From: Pseudobutyrivibrio xylanivorans
GTDB lineage: Bacteria > Bacillota > Clostridia > Lachnospirales > Lachnospiraceae
Length of the DNA stretch: 64,000 nt
Direction of reading: 5' to 3'
Assembly (NCBI RefSeq): GCF_008935055.1
Contig: NZ_CP043030.1
Span: 1 to 64,000 of the forward strand
Every line of letters starts with the position of its first letter. Within the stretch, counting starts at the first letter, position 1. The notes beneath the pieces are model-generated. The model had not been told where the DNA came from, searched no databases, and saw nothing but the letters and a program-made list of their open reading frames with translations. Position numbers and translations under genes: made by a program. Shown here piece by piece: positions 15,381 through 24,121 of this stretch.

Positions 15381-15962
15381 ATGAAAGAAAAAATGATTTT
15401 GATAGCATTCTGTATGACAATCATGTTTTGTATAAGCGCTTGTTCAGGAAATACAATAAACTCCGGTGATAATCAGAATGCAGTAACTGAAATATCAACA
15501 TCAGAAAATGTTGAAACAGAAAGCTCAGAAGAGAATGATGAGCCGGAGGGAGATGCTATGTATCATACAGAAGACAATGGCACCGCAGATTATGAGGCTA
15601 CTGGAGATAATACTATGATAATGACGATTGGTGATACAAAAGTTAATGTTGACTGGGAAGACAACCGAGCTGTAGAAGCACTGCGGGATATGGCTAAAGA
15701 TGGGGATGTTACTATTAAGATGACCATGTATGGTGGTTTTGAACAGGTGGGATCAATTGGTCAGAGTCTCCCAAGAGATGATAAACAGACAACAACTAGC
15801 TCAGGTGATATTGTGCTATACTCAGGTAACCAGATTGTAGTGTTCTATGGCTCAAATAGCTGGTCATATACAAGGCTTGGCCATATATCTGATAAGGATG
15901 AGGCAGAAATGACAGAACTCCTTTCAAATGGAGATGTAAATATAACTCTCAGTATAGACTAA
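15381..15962 (+). CDS. Cyclophilin-like fold lipoprotein
   Basis: This 193-residue protein has a lipoprotein signal with lipobox ISAC (Cys21 lipidated), an acidic linker (about 25-75), and a C-terminal cyclophilin-like domain (about 78-193). The domain shows MTIGDTKVNVDWEDNRAVEA, a central MYGGFEQVGSIGQSLPRDD and the end GDIVLYSGNQIVVFYGSNSW. This small cyclophilin-like fold is common beside flavodoxins and hydrolases in Clostridia. It is anchored to the outer face of the membrane; its role is unknown. It closes the operon; a terminator follows. Confidence 0.85.
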   Translation: MKEKMILIAFCMTIMFCISACSGNTINSGDNQNAVTEISTSENVETESSEENDEPEGDAMYHTEDNGTADYEATGDNTMIMTIGDTKVNVDWEDNRAVEALRDMAKDGDVTIKMTMYGGFEQVGSIGQSLPRDDKQTTTSSGDIVLYSGNQIVVFYGSNSWSYTRLGHISDKDEAEMTELLSNGDVNITLSID

Positions 15963-16054
15963 TTGTGACTCGTCTTAATTTATAAGAAAATAAAGACCAT
16001 GTGAAATTGTGGTCATTTAATATAGCATTTTATGACTACTAAATGACAGATAAT

Positions 16055-16084
16055 GCCGTCTTAATTGTAAGGCGGCTTTTTTAT
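16055..16084 (+). terminator. Operon terminator
   Basis: GCCGTCTT (16055-16062) pairs with AAGGCGGC (16069-16076, one wobble), then TTTTTTA. Confidence 0.8.
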
Positions 16085-16122
16085 TTCTATGATGTCAATA
16101 GTTATATAAGGAGGATGAACTG

Positions 16123-19068
16123 ATGGGAAGTAAAAAAAAGTCAGGAAAAGTATTTTCAGTCCTTGGAATAATATTTCTAATCCTTGCAGTGGTAATCACA
16201 GGGGCAGGTAATTATTTCGGGGGAATTTTGGATACTTATATTGGTCTCGGAGAGGCTGTAATGGTTCAAAAGCCAGGTAGTGAAAACTGGGACACAGATT
16301 ATTACACAACAGACTATGATACAGCAGAAGAAATTGATAAGTATGCAAAAGATGTAACAAAGAGAATTGCAGAAGAGGGCATTACTCTTATGAAAAATAA
16401 TGGAACATTACCTCTTTCGAAGGGGCAGTCGGTTTCATTGTTTGGGCGTAGAAGCGTGGATGTTGTCTGGGGCGGTAATGGCTCTGGAGCAGGCGATCCT
16501 GCTCAGTGCACATCTATCCAGAAGGCACTCCAGGACGAAGGCTTTAATGTAAATGATACTTTAACAAAGCTCTATTCTGAGAATCTTGATAAGGTTGAAT
16601 CCATGTCATACACAATGGACAAGCCAAGTGCGATGACATACTACATTGGCGAATTCCCAGTGAGCTATTACAACAATAGTGTTACAGCATCATATGAAAA
16701 ATATCATGATGCAGCCATTGTTGTATTAGGACGTCAGGGAGGTGAAGGTATGGACCTTTGCTCTGACTTAAAGGGAAGCATTTCAAGTGGCGAAACAGCC
16801 ATGTCTAATGATGTAGCAGAAACGAAAAATTACGAAGATGGACAGCACGAGCTTGAGCTTTGTAAGGAAGAAAAGGATCTTTTAAAGCATGTTGAAGAGA
16901 ACTTTGACAATGTAGTGGTTGTTATAAACAGCGCCAATGTTATGGAGCTTGGAGAATTGCAGGATGATGAAAATGTAGATGCTGTTCTTTGGATGGCTTA
17001 TCCAGGTTCAAGAGGTACTGTTGCCCTTGCAGAGATTTTAGATGGCAAAATAAATCCATCTGGTCATACAGTGGATACATGGCCAAGAGATCTTGCTGCA
17101 GATCCAACTTATGCAAATGTAACAACAGAGAAATACTCTAACACAGATGGATACATGATTGAGTATGAAGAGGGCATCTATGTTGGATACAGATGGTATG
17201 AAACAGCTGCAGCTGAGGGTGTAATTGACTATGACAATGCTGTTGTTTATCCATTTGGATATGGACTTAGCTATACATCATTTGCACAGGCAATTACAGA
17301 TGTTAAGGAAAATGGAAACAATATCGACGTAACAGTGTCAGTAACAAACACTGGTGATGTTGCAGGTAAAGATGTAGTTCAGATTTATTACAGCGCACCA
17401 TTTAACGGAGATATTGAAAAAGCTGAGGTTGTACTGGCAGCCTATGATAAAACAGATGATATCAACCCAGGAGAGACAAAAGAGTACACTCTTTCCTTTG
17501 GAAAAGATACAATGGCAAGCTTTGATTACAAGAATGCTGGCTGTTATGTGCTTGACGAGGGAAGCTATATCATTTCAGTACGTAAGAATAGCCATGAGTT
17601 ATATGGTGAAAATTGCGAATACGAATATGTAGTGGATTCCAAAGTGGTATACGATTCATCTAATCCAAGACCTACAGAGGTGGAGGCTCAAACAGGTGAA
17701 TACGTAAACTATTCGGATGAATGGAAAGCTAATCATCAAACTGTTGCAGCTACAACAAAATTTGATGAACAGAACGCTCATTTCGAAGAAGGAAAGTCAA
17801 CAATTCTTTCAAGAACAGATTTTGCTTCAACAATGCCAACAGCCCCTACAGCAGATGACTTGAAGGCAGCTGACAGTGTAGTAGCTAATTTTAAAGAGTA
17901 CAAGCCTGATTATTATGATAATGCTGATGAAAAGCCAGCAACAGGTGAAAACAACAAAATAAATGCAGTAACCCTAAGAGGTGCTACATATGATGATCCT
18001 AGATGGGATGCTCTGCTTGATGAATTAACAGAAAAAGAAATGACAGAGCTAATCTATTCAGGAAACCAGGGAACAATACCTGTTAAATCTATTGGACTTC
18101 CAATGTCCAATGCTACAGATGGCCCTGCTGGATTAAAGCAATATGGTGGCTTGGGATTTGGCGCATCTGGAAACTTTAACTGTTGTGGAACATTAGTAGC
18201 AGCCACATGGAATACAGATCTTGCCACCGAATATGGTATTGCAGTTGGTAATGAAGCGGTTATAGCAGGCGTTGATGGTTGGTATGCTCCAGGCTGTGAC
18301 TTACATAGAACAGCATTCGGTGGTAGAAACTTCGAATATTATTCAGAAGATCCTGTTATTACAGGTAAAACTTGCGCGGCAACAATTAAAGGTACTAGCT
18401 CAAAGGGTCTTACTACAATGTTTAAGCACTTTGCATTAAATGATGTGGAAGCCCATAGAATTGATAACGGTCCATGTGTATGGGCTAATGAGCAGGCAAT
18501 GAGAGAGTTGTATCTCAAGGCATTTGAGATTGCCATCAAAGAGCCAGTGGCTGAATTAAAGTATTTGGATGAAGATGGAAACACTCAAACAAAGACAATG
18601 AGAAGTTCTCTTGGCGTAATGAGCTCATTCAACAGAATCGGATCTGTTTGGTCTGGTGGCTGCGGCAGCCTTTTAAATGGTGTACTTAGAGATGAGTGGG
18701 GATTCCTTGGAACTGTTGTAACTGATTACAACGGATATGGATACATGAACGTTGAATGGGGAATCACAAATGGAAATGATTTGATGCTTGCTAATGCATC
18801 TACACTTCCTAGCAAGATTGCAGATACAAGCAATGCTTCATCCCTGAAATACATGCGACAGGCAGCTAAAAATATTATTTACACCCATGTAAATTCTAAT
18901 ACAGTAAACGGTCTTTCTGATGGAACAACACTTGAATACAAGATGGCACCATGGAGAATGGCTATGTATGGTGTAGTCGCTTTATTTGCAATATTAGGAA
19001 TAGTCTTTTTGTTCATCGGACATAAAAAGAAAAGTAAAAATGTGATTAAAGTGGAAGTTGAAAAGTAA
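16123..19068 (+). CDS. Glycoside hydrolase family 3, domain-swapped, membrane-anchored (beta-glucosidase/xylosidase)
   Basis: This 981-residue protein has a membrane helix at each end (about 12-34 and 953-973). In between the GH3 domains are in reversed order: the C-terminal alpha/beta domain first (EEGITLMKNNGTLPL near 83), then a fibronectin-like domain (SVTNTGDVAGKDVVQIYYSA), then the TIM-barrel domain (MSNATDGPAGL, KHFALNDVEAHRID). The probable nucleophile is Asp868 in VVTDYNG. The same permutation is known for Butyrivibrio fibrisolvens and Ruminococcus albus beta-glucosidases. It probably cleaves beta-linked gluco- or xylo-oligosaccharides outside the membrane. AAGGAGG gives a strong start. 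Confidence 0.92.
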   Translation: MGSKKKSGKVFSVLGIIFLILAVVITGAGNYFGGILDTYIGLGEAVMVQKPGSENWDTDYYTTDYDTAEEIDKYAKDVTKRIAEEGITLMKNNGTLPLSKGQSVSLFGRRSVDVVWGGNGSGAGDPAQCTSIQKALQDEGFNVNDTLTKLYSENLDKVESMSYTMDKPSAMTYYIGEFPVSYYNNSVTASYEKYHDAAIVVLGRQGGEGMDLCSDLKGSISSGETAMSNDVAETKNYEDGQHELELCKEEKDLLKHVEENFDNVVVVINSANVMELGELQDDENVDAVLWMAYPGSRGTVALAEILDGKINPSGHTVDTWPRDLAADPTYANVTTEKYSNTDGYMIEYEEGIYVGYRWYETAAAEGVIDYDNAVVYPFGYGLSYTSFAQAITDVKENGNNIDVTVSVTNTGDVAGKDVVQIYYSAPFNGDIEKAEVVLAAYDKTDDINPGETKEYTLSFGKDTMASFDYKNAGCYVLDEGSYIISVRKNSHELYGENCEYEYVVDSKVVYDSSNPRPTEVEAQTGEYVNYSDEWKANHQTVAATTKFDEQNAHFEEGKSTILSRTDFASTMPTAPTADDLKAADSVVANFKEYKPDYYDNADEKPATGENNKINAVTLRGATYDDPRWDALLDELTEKEMTELIYSGNQGTIPVKSIGLPMSNATDGPAGLKQYGGLGFGASGNFNCCGTLVAATWNTDLATEYGIAVGNEAVIAGVDGWYAPGCDLHRTAFGGRNFEYYSEDPVITGKTCAATIKGTSSKGLTTMFKHFALNDVEAHRIDNGPCVWANEQAMRELYLKAFEIAIKEPVAELKYLDEDGNTQTKTMRSSLGVMSSFNRIGSVWSGGCGSLLNGVLRDEWGFLGTVVTDYNGYGYMNVEWGITNGNDLMLANASTLPSKIADTSNASSLKYMRQAAKNIIYTHVNSNTVNGLSDGTTLEYKMAPWRMAMYGVVALFAILGIVFLFIGHKKKSKNVIKVEVEK

Positions 19069-19131
19069 AGTGGTAGAAACGCTAAATGCGTCTACATAAA
19101 TATAATGAAAAGGATATTGGAGGAAAGAAAA

Positions 19132-19569
19132 ATGAAAAAGTTAATTGCAACAGGACTTGCAGTAGTATGTGCTATGTCAATGGTAGCTTGTGGAAAGTCA
19201 GGAGCTGCTGAGGTATACACAGCAGAGGTTGATTCAGTTGAGGCAGGTTACGAAGGTGACTGCGTAAATACTGATCAGGACATTTTAGTACTTAACGCAG
19301 ACGGAACATATACTCTTACACATGGCTTCTATGTAAACCAGATTAGTGGTGTTGTAGTGGCAAACATTAAAAATGTGTATAATGGTAAATATACAGCAGG
19401 TGAAGCTAATGCGGATGGCCAGAAGGAAATCACACTTGAGGCTCCTACATCAGGATATTTGAACATGAATGGTTCAGTTACATTATCTAGCGAGGACCCA
19501 TCAGTGCTTGAGGACTTTGATGCAACATCATTCACAGTAAATGTTAATACAGGTGCTATTGAGCAGTAA
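19132..19569 (+). CDS. Small lipoprotein of unknown function
   Basis: The ATG at 19132 has GGAGG 8 nt upstream; an in-frame ATG 27 nt earlier lacks this. The 145-residue product begins MKKLIATGLAVVCAMSMVAC, a lipoprotein signal with Cys20. The rest is a beta-rich domain with ADGTYTLTHGFYVNQISG and YNGKYTAGEANADGQKEIT, a lipocalin-like or jelly-roll pattern. It follows the GH3 gene by 63 nt and may share its transcript. No family is recognised. A palindromic hairpin follows its stop. Confidence 0.7.
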   Translation: MKKLIATGLAVVCAMSMVACGKSGAAEVYTAEVDSVEAGYEGDCVNTDQDILVLNADGTYTLTHGFYVNQISGVVVANIKNVYNGKYTAGEANADGQKEITLEAPTSGYLNMNGSVTLSSEDPSVLEDFDATSFTVNVNTGAIEQ

Positions 19570-19585
19570 TTACATTACTAATCTT

Positions 19586-19612
19586 AGCTGGCCAGCTTTT
19601 AGTTGGCCAGCT
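19586..19612. terminator. Hairpin after the lipoprotein gene
   Basis: AGCTGGCCA (19586-19594) pairs with TGGCCAGCT (19604-19612). The T-run is weak (CTTATG), so it may be a processing hairpin instead of a full terminator. Confidence 0.5.
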
Positions 19613-19632
19613 TATGCACTTTGGGGGATTAG

Positions 19633-20943
19633 ATGAATATTCATTTGACGATTATAATGCTGCTAAACGCTATAGAATTAGCAGTGCCATGTACAATTTT
19701 AGCTAGAAGTTTGGAGCGGAGAAACTATTTTGTTCTTCGCTTATTTTGCTGTTTAGCATTAGTATTTGTATACATTTTTTTATTTCCATTAGATGGGCTA
19801 AATTACTTGCTTATACATATTCCAATCATACTTGTTGCTTTCCTCTATTTAAAATTATGTTATAAAACAACTATGACACAAACTGTGTTCTTAGGAACAA
19901 TTGGATATACCTTAAAGCATATATCAAGCTTAATAAACTCTATAATCACAGTGTTTTTTCCAAGAGTATTTGGACATTTCAGTGAGACTAAAGGGGAGTA
20001 TTTCATTTTAGGCTATGCGCTGATTATAGGAATTGATATTATCGTATTTTCGATAGCCTACTATATTACAGCCAAGAAAGCTATTAGAGCAGAGTTGCAA
20101 AAGAACGCCACTATCCCAATGAGTATTTTAGGGGCGATAGTGCTGATAATGAATCAGTTCTGGTCACTTGGTATTGTGGTAGCAGGGGCGGATTATACAG
20201 TTTCATATAGCTCCTTAATTGAGTATATTTGGAATCTAATGTTTTGCTTTTTAGTTCTTGCTATTCAGTTCAACATTGTGCAAATAAGTGAGAAGGATAA
20301 AGAACTAGAAATAACCCAAAGACTTATTGCAGATAAAGAGCAGCAATATAAAATGTCTAAATCCAATATGGAAGCAATACAAAAAAAGTGTCATGACCTA
20401 AAATACGAAATTGCTGCAATCGCAATGGGCGTTGAACCAACGAAGCATGCTGAAGATGCTATGGCTGTGCTTAGAACCTTTAATAGTGATATTAAGACAG
20501 GAAATACTACTCTTGATATTATTTTCAATGAAAAGAATTATTACTGTAAAGATCATGATATCGTATTTACTCCAATGATTGATGGGGCTGCCCTTTCCTT
20601 TATTAAGACAACGGATTTATATGTCCTTTTTAGTGGGCTAATTGATAGTGCTATATCATCAGTCAGACAGTTAGCAAATCATACAAAAAGATATATCTAT
20701 ATTTATGTACACTCCGAAAAGGGGTTTTTGCTTATTCAAATAGAACATCCTTTGGACTTGGATAAAGATTATATTTTAAAAGAGCGAAACGGGCAGATAA
20801 TTGTTAAACGACCAGAACTTGCAGGACTTGAATATGTTATTGAAAAATACGATGGTAGTATAAATACAAAGCTTGAAGAAGATGTTTTTATGCTAAATAT
20901 CATATTCCCTATAAGTGAGAGTCTAGAACAGGAGAAGAAATGA
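19633..20943 (+). CDS. GHKL-type (AgrC-like) membrane sensor with degenerate kinase site
   Basis: This 436-residue protein has about six membrane helices (residues 1-215), a coiled linker, and a kinase half starting at the H-box KKCHDLKYEIA. This is the AgrC/LytS-type HPK10 layout that pairs with LytTR regulators. The N-box, normally LLDNAIEA, reads LIDSAISS, so the Mg/ATP asparagine is missing, and the GLGL glycine box is reduced to ELAGLEYVIEKYDG. Signalling by autophosphorylation is therefore doubtful. Its stop overlaps the regulator start (ATGA), so the two are co-translated. The ligand is unknown. Confidence 0.85.
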   Translation: MNIHLTIIMLLNAIELAVPCTILARSLERRNYFVLRLFCCLALVFVYIFLFPLDGLNYLLIHIPIILVAFLYLKLCYKTTMTQTVFLGTIGYTLKHISSLINSIITVFFPRVFGHFSETKGEYFILGYALIIGIDIIVFSIAYYITAKKAIRAELQKNATIPMSILGAIVLIMNQFWSLGIVVAGADYTVSYSSLIEYIWNLMFCFLVLAIQFNIVQISEKDKELEITQRLIADKEQQYKMSKSNMEAIQKKCHDLKYEIAAIAMGVEPTKHAEDAMAVLRTFNSDIKTGNTTLDIIFNEKNYYCKDHDIVFTPMIDGAALSFIKTTDLYVLFSGLIDSAISSVRQLANHTKRYIYIYVHSEKGFLLIQIEHPLDLDKDYILKERNGQIIVKRPELAGLEYVIEKYDGSINTKLEEDVFMLNIIFPISESLEQEKK

Positions 20944-21647
20944 GGAACATAGCAATTGTGGATGATGACGCAAATATACGTCAGCAGTTACAATCCTTTT
21001 TAAAAAAGTATACAGAAAACTTTGGGGAAGATTTTGTAGTTAGCGAGTTTTCTATTCCAGAGGCTTTTCTTACTAACTATAAATCAAACTATGATGTGGT
21101 TTTTATGGATATTGATATGCCTGGAATGAACGGACTTCAGGCTGCAAAAAGACTTCGAGAACTAGATGAAAAAGTAGTGCTTATATTTGTAACCAATTTA
21201 GCTCAGTATGCTATCAAAGGGTACGAAGTAGCCGCTACAGATTTCGTTGTAAAACCTTTAGAGTATACTAAGTTTGAAACAAAGATAGCTCGTGCTATTA
21301 AGCTTACAGATGACAGAGCTAAAAGCCCATCATTACTTCTTAGGGTAGAAGATAAGATGGTTTCTATAAAGATGGAGGATATTCGTTATGTGGAAGTACA
21401 AGGACATAATGTTTATTACTACACCAGCAAGGATACATATAGAATAAGAGGAACCCTAAAGGAATCCGCTGCCGAACTTGACAGTAACGAATTCTTTATG
21501 TGTGCTAAATGCTATCTTGTTAACCTTGCATATGTTGAATCTGTAAAAGGAAATGTAGTGACTGTTGCAGGACAGGATATTACTGTAAGCCGACCAAAGA
21601 AAAAGGTATTTATGGAAGCTCTAGCAGCGTATCATAACAAAAGATAA
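20940..21647 (+). CDS. LytTR-family response regulator (AgrA-like)
   Basis: This 235-residue protein has an N-terminal receiver (IAIVDDDANIRQQL; phospho-acceptor Asp in VVFMDIDMPGMNG; Lys in VVKPLEY) and a C-terminal LytTR DNA-binding domain (RYVEVQGHNVYYYTSKDTYR then MCAKCYLVNLAYVESVKGN). It is translationally coupled to the GHKL sensor. LytTR regulators bind direct repeats, and a GCAACTT repeat with 10-bp spacing (21648-21664) lies just after this gene, before the esterase lipoproteins. Those esterases are plausible targets. Confidence 0.92.
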   Translation: MRNIAIVDDDANIRQQLQSFLKKYTENFGEDFVVSEFSIPEAFLTNYKSNYDVVFMDIDMPGMNGLQAAKRLRELDEKVVLIFVTNLAQYAIKGYEVAATDFVVKPLEYTKFETKIARAIKLTDDRAKSPSLLLRVEDKMVSIKMEDIRYVEVQGHNVYYYTSKDTYRIRGTLKESAAELDSNEFFMCAKCYLVNLAYVESVKGNVVTVAGQDITVSRPKKKVFMEALAAYHNKR

Positions 21648-21695
21648 GCAACTTATGGCAACTTCATAACAGTTGGTGACACTTATATTGAGATG

Positions 21696-21738
21696 ACCCT
21701 CCTTGAAAATTAGTATGTAACTAGTTTTTAAGGAGGGT
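21696..21738 (+). promoter_or_regulatory. Hairpin enclosing the esterase Shine-Dalgarno (attenuator or terminator)
   Basis: The arms 21696-21709 and 21725-21738 form 14 pairs with one G-T wobble and a 15-nt loop. The right arm contains AAGGAGGG, the ribosome binding site of the gene at 21746, and the left arm contains the exact anti-sequence CCCTCCTT. TTTTAATT follows the stem, so it can also act as a terminator for the regulator transcript. Confidence 0.7.
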
Positions 21739-21745
21739 TTTAATT

Positions 21746-22741
21746 ATGAAAAAGACAAAAGTATTTTTATTTCTTGGTTTAATTGTATGTGGCCTATTAA
21801 CTGGCTGTGGAAAACAGACTGAAACTGCTAGTGTCACAAATGCTCAGGCCCAGGCAAAAGATGCTGCTGTAGAGTATCAGTGGGATTTCGTAAAAAAGAC
21901 TACAGGAATTGATGATCTGAAACAGGAATGCGATGAGAAGGGTGAACTGACAAAGCTTGAGTACGAGACACCTAATTATCCTGTAAATCCAGAAGAAACT
22001 GTAACTAAAGAAATGTGGGTATATACACCATATGGCTATGACCCTGCCAAGGAATATAACATTTTATATTTGATGCATGGAGGCGGTGAATCAGAAATCT
22101 ATTGGCTTGCAGGAGAACGCTGGGGCCCAACTACAAGAAATGTACTTGATAACATGATTAAAAATAAAGTCTGCGATCCATTCATTGTAGTAACACCAAC
22201 ATTTAATCCCGCTACAGAAATGGATATAGATAATGCTGAAGGAGCAGAGGATTTAACATATGTGTTTGCTGATGAATTAAGGAATCAGGTTGTCCCTACT
22301 GTTGAGTCTCAGTTTTCTACTTATGCAGATGGTGATGTGTCAGAGGAAAATCTTATAGCAACTCGCGACCACAGAGCATTTGCTGGATTTTCAATGGGCT
22401 CAATGACTAGCATTCATTGCTCATTAATGAAGAATGTAGATATGTTTAGCTGGGTAGGCTCATATTCAGGGGCGAAAACAAAAGTAGATGATTTCAAAAA
22501 CGCTTTAGAATCTGATGAGTATAAGGACTATGCGGTGAAGTTTTGGTACAACGGAAATGGCAAAGGTGATATAGCCCATGATGAGCATGATGAGTTTTGC
22601 CATGGTGTTGTTGATGCCATGCCAGACAGATTTGTAGATGGTGAGAATTTTGCCTGGGTTGATATCAAGGACGGCTCTCATTCATATCAAAGCTGGGTGG
22701 TTGATTTATACAACTGCATGCTAGTATTTTTTAAGGAGTAA
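21746..22741 (+). CDS. Secreted esterase lipoprotein (CE1/esterase D-like), copy 1
   Basis: This 331-residue protein has a lipoprotein signal (lipobox LTGC, Cys21). The alpha/beta hydrolase domain follows: KEMWVYTPYGYDPAKEYNIL, LMHGGGESE, the nucleophile elbow GFSMGS, and a C-terminal DGSHSYQSW with the catalytic histidine. The layout matches CE1-type feruloyl or acetylxylan esterases of rumen bacteria. It is held on the outer membrane face and probably removes ester side groups from hemicellulose. A tandem paralogue starts 6 nt later. Confidence 0.85.
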   Translation: MKKTKVFLFLGLIVCGLLTGCGKQTETASVTNAQAQAKDAAVEYQWDFVKKTTGIDDLKQECDEKGELTKLEYETPNYPVNPEETVTKEMWVYTPYGYDPAKEYNILYLMHGGGESEIYWLAGERWGPTTRNVLDNMIKNKVCDPFIVVTPTFNPATEMDIDNAEGAEDLTYVFADELRNQVVPTVESQFSTYADGDVSEENLIATRDHRAFAGFSMGSMTSIHCSLMKNVDMFSWVGSYSGAKTKVDDFKNALESDEYKDYAVKFWYNGNGKGDIAHDEHDEFCHGVVDAMPDRFVDGENFAWVDIKDGSHSYQSWVVDLYNCMLVFFKE

Positions 22742-22747
22742 TTTGAA

Positions 22748-23821
22748 ATGAAAAGATTTAGTAAGTTAGTTTGTTTATTAGCAGCGGCAAGCATGTTTGT
22801 AGGCTGCGGCCAAAAACAAGAGCAACAGCAGGCACAGGTACAGCAGACGGCGGCCCAGGAATATCAGTGGGATTTTGCAAAAAAGAATGGCGACATTGAT
22901 GCATTGAAAGAAGAATGTGATGAAAAAGGTGAAGTAATAACAATTGAGTATGAAACACCTGCATATGCCATTAATGACTTAAAAGGTGTTGATGAGACTC
23001 TTACAAAGACAATGACAGTATATCTGCCATATGGTTATGACGAAAATGGTCAGTACAATGTTTTATATTTATTGCATGGAACCAGGGGTGAAACTGATCC
23101 AGCAATGGAAACTATATGGTTAGAGGGATGGTCTGCTACACGTAATATCCTTGACAACATGATTAAAGAAGGAATGTGTGAACCAACAATCGTTGTATGT
23201 CCTACATACTATTCGGAAATGGAAGGGAATGAAATGACAGAGGATGATGCAAAAGCCTTATCAGAAAAGCTAAATGATGAAATGATATACGCTGACAAAG
23301 CTGAAGATGGCGGGGAAGTAGACAATGCACAAAACATTTGGCCTGTATATTTTGGTCAGGAGTTAAGAAACAATATTATTCCAACTGCTGAATCTCAACT
23401 TGCAACATACGCAGGGCACGATGTGTCAGAAGAAAACTTAATAGCTACAAGAGACCACAGAGCATTTGCAGGCCTTAGCCGTGGCTCTATGACAGTTGCT
23501 CGTTCTGGTATGACAGATAATGCAGATTTATTTGCTTACTTTGGAATGTATTCCGGGGCATGGCAAAAGCCAGAAGCTTTTGAAAAAGCAATGACAGAGG
23601 ACTTCGCTGATTATGAAATAAAGTTTTGGTATAACGGAAACGGAGCAGGAGATTTTGCTCTTGAAAACCATAAAGATTTTTGTGAAAAAGTACTATCAGA
23701 CATTCCTGACAAATTTACAGATGGGCAGAATTATGCATTTGTAAAGCTAAGAGACGGTGCCCATATGTTTGCCAGCTGGCAGGCTGATTTATATAATTCG
23801 CTCTTAGTATTCTTCAAATAA
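22748..23821 (+). CDS. Secreted esterase lipoprotein (CE1/esterase D-like), copy 2
   Basis: This 357-residue protein is a paralogue of the preceding gene: lipobox VGC, the same EYQWDF start of the mature part, LLHGTRGE, nucleophile elbow GLSRGS, and DGAHMFASW at the catalytic histidine. It has an extra acidic stretch (about 150-200). Its ribosome binding site TAAGGAG overlaps the stop codon of copy 1, so the two are one transcript. The different nucleophile-flanking residues (SR versus SM) suggest different substrate choice. A strong terminator follows. Confidence 0.85.
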   Translation: MKRFSKLVCLLAAASMFVGCGQKQEQQQAQVQQTAAQEYQWDFAKKNGDIDALKEECDEKGEVITIEYETPAYAINDLKGVDETLTKTMTVYLPYGYDENGQYNVLYLLHGTRGETDPAMETIWLEGWSATRNILDNMIKEGMCEPTIVVCPTYYSEMEGNEMTEDDAKALSEKLNDEMIYADKAEDGGEVDNAQNIWPVYFGQELRNNIIPTAESQLATYAGHDVSEENLIATRDHRAFAGLSRGSMTVARSGMTDNADLFAYFGMYSGAWQKPEAFEKAMTEDFADYEIKFWYNGNGAGDFALENHKDFCEKVLSDIPDKFTDGQNYAFVKLRDGAHMFASWQADLYNSLLVFFK

Positions 23822-23839
23822 TTCTTCTTTACCTCATCC

Positions 23840-23873
23840 AGTAGCAAGGTCCATGTGGCCTTGCTACTTTTAT
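23840..23873 (+). terminator. Terminator of the esterase pair
   Basis: AGTAGCAAGG (23840-23849) pairs perfectly with CCTTGCTACT (23859-23868), then TTTT. The remaining gap up to 24121 holds no gene; a small GCGA/TCGC hairpin lies near 24011-24030. Confidence 0.85.
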
Positions 23874-24121
23874 TAAGCTCTACACACTAATCATGGTATA
23901 TTGCTGACTCTTGCGAACGCCATAAAGTGATTTCTATTTTCATTCATTATTTATAATATCAACACATACCATTCACATATAGAGCTTATAGTTTGCATTG
24001 TCAGCTCGGCAGCGAATGGTAGCTCGCTTTATAAAATACTCCAACTAGAAAAAATTGTATTTCTTGAATGTTACCTAATTGGTATGTCATGAGAAAAATA
24101 TTTATTTGGAGGAATTATAAA

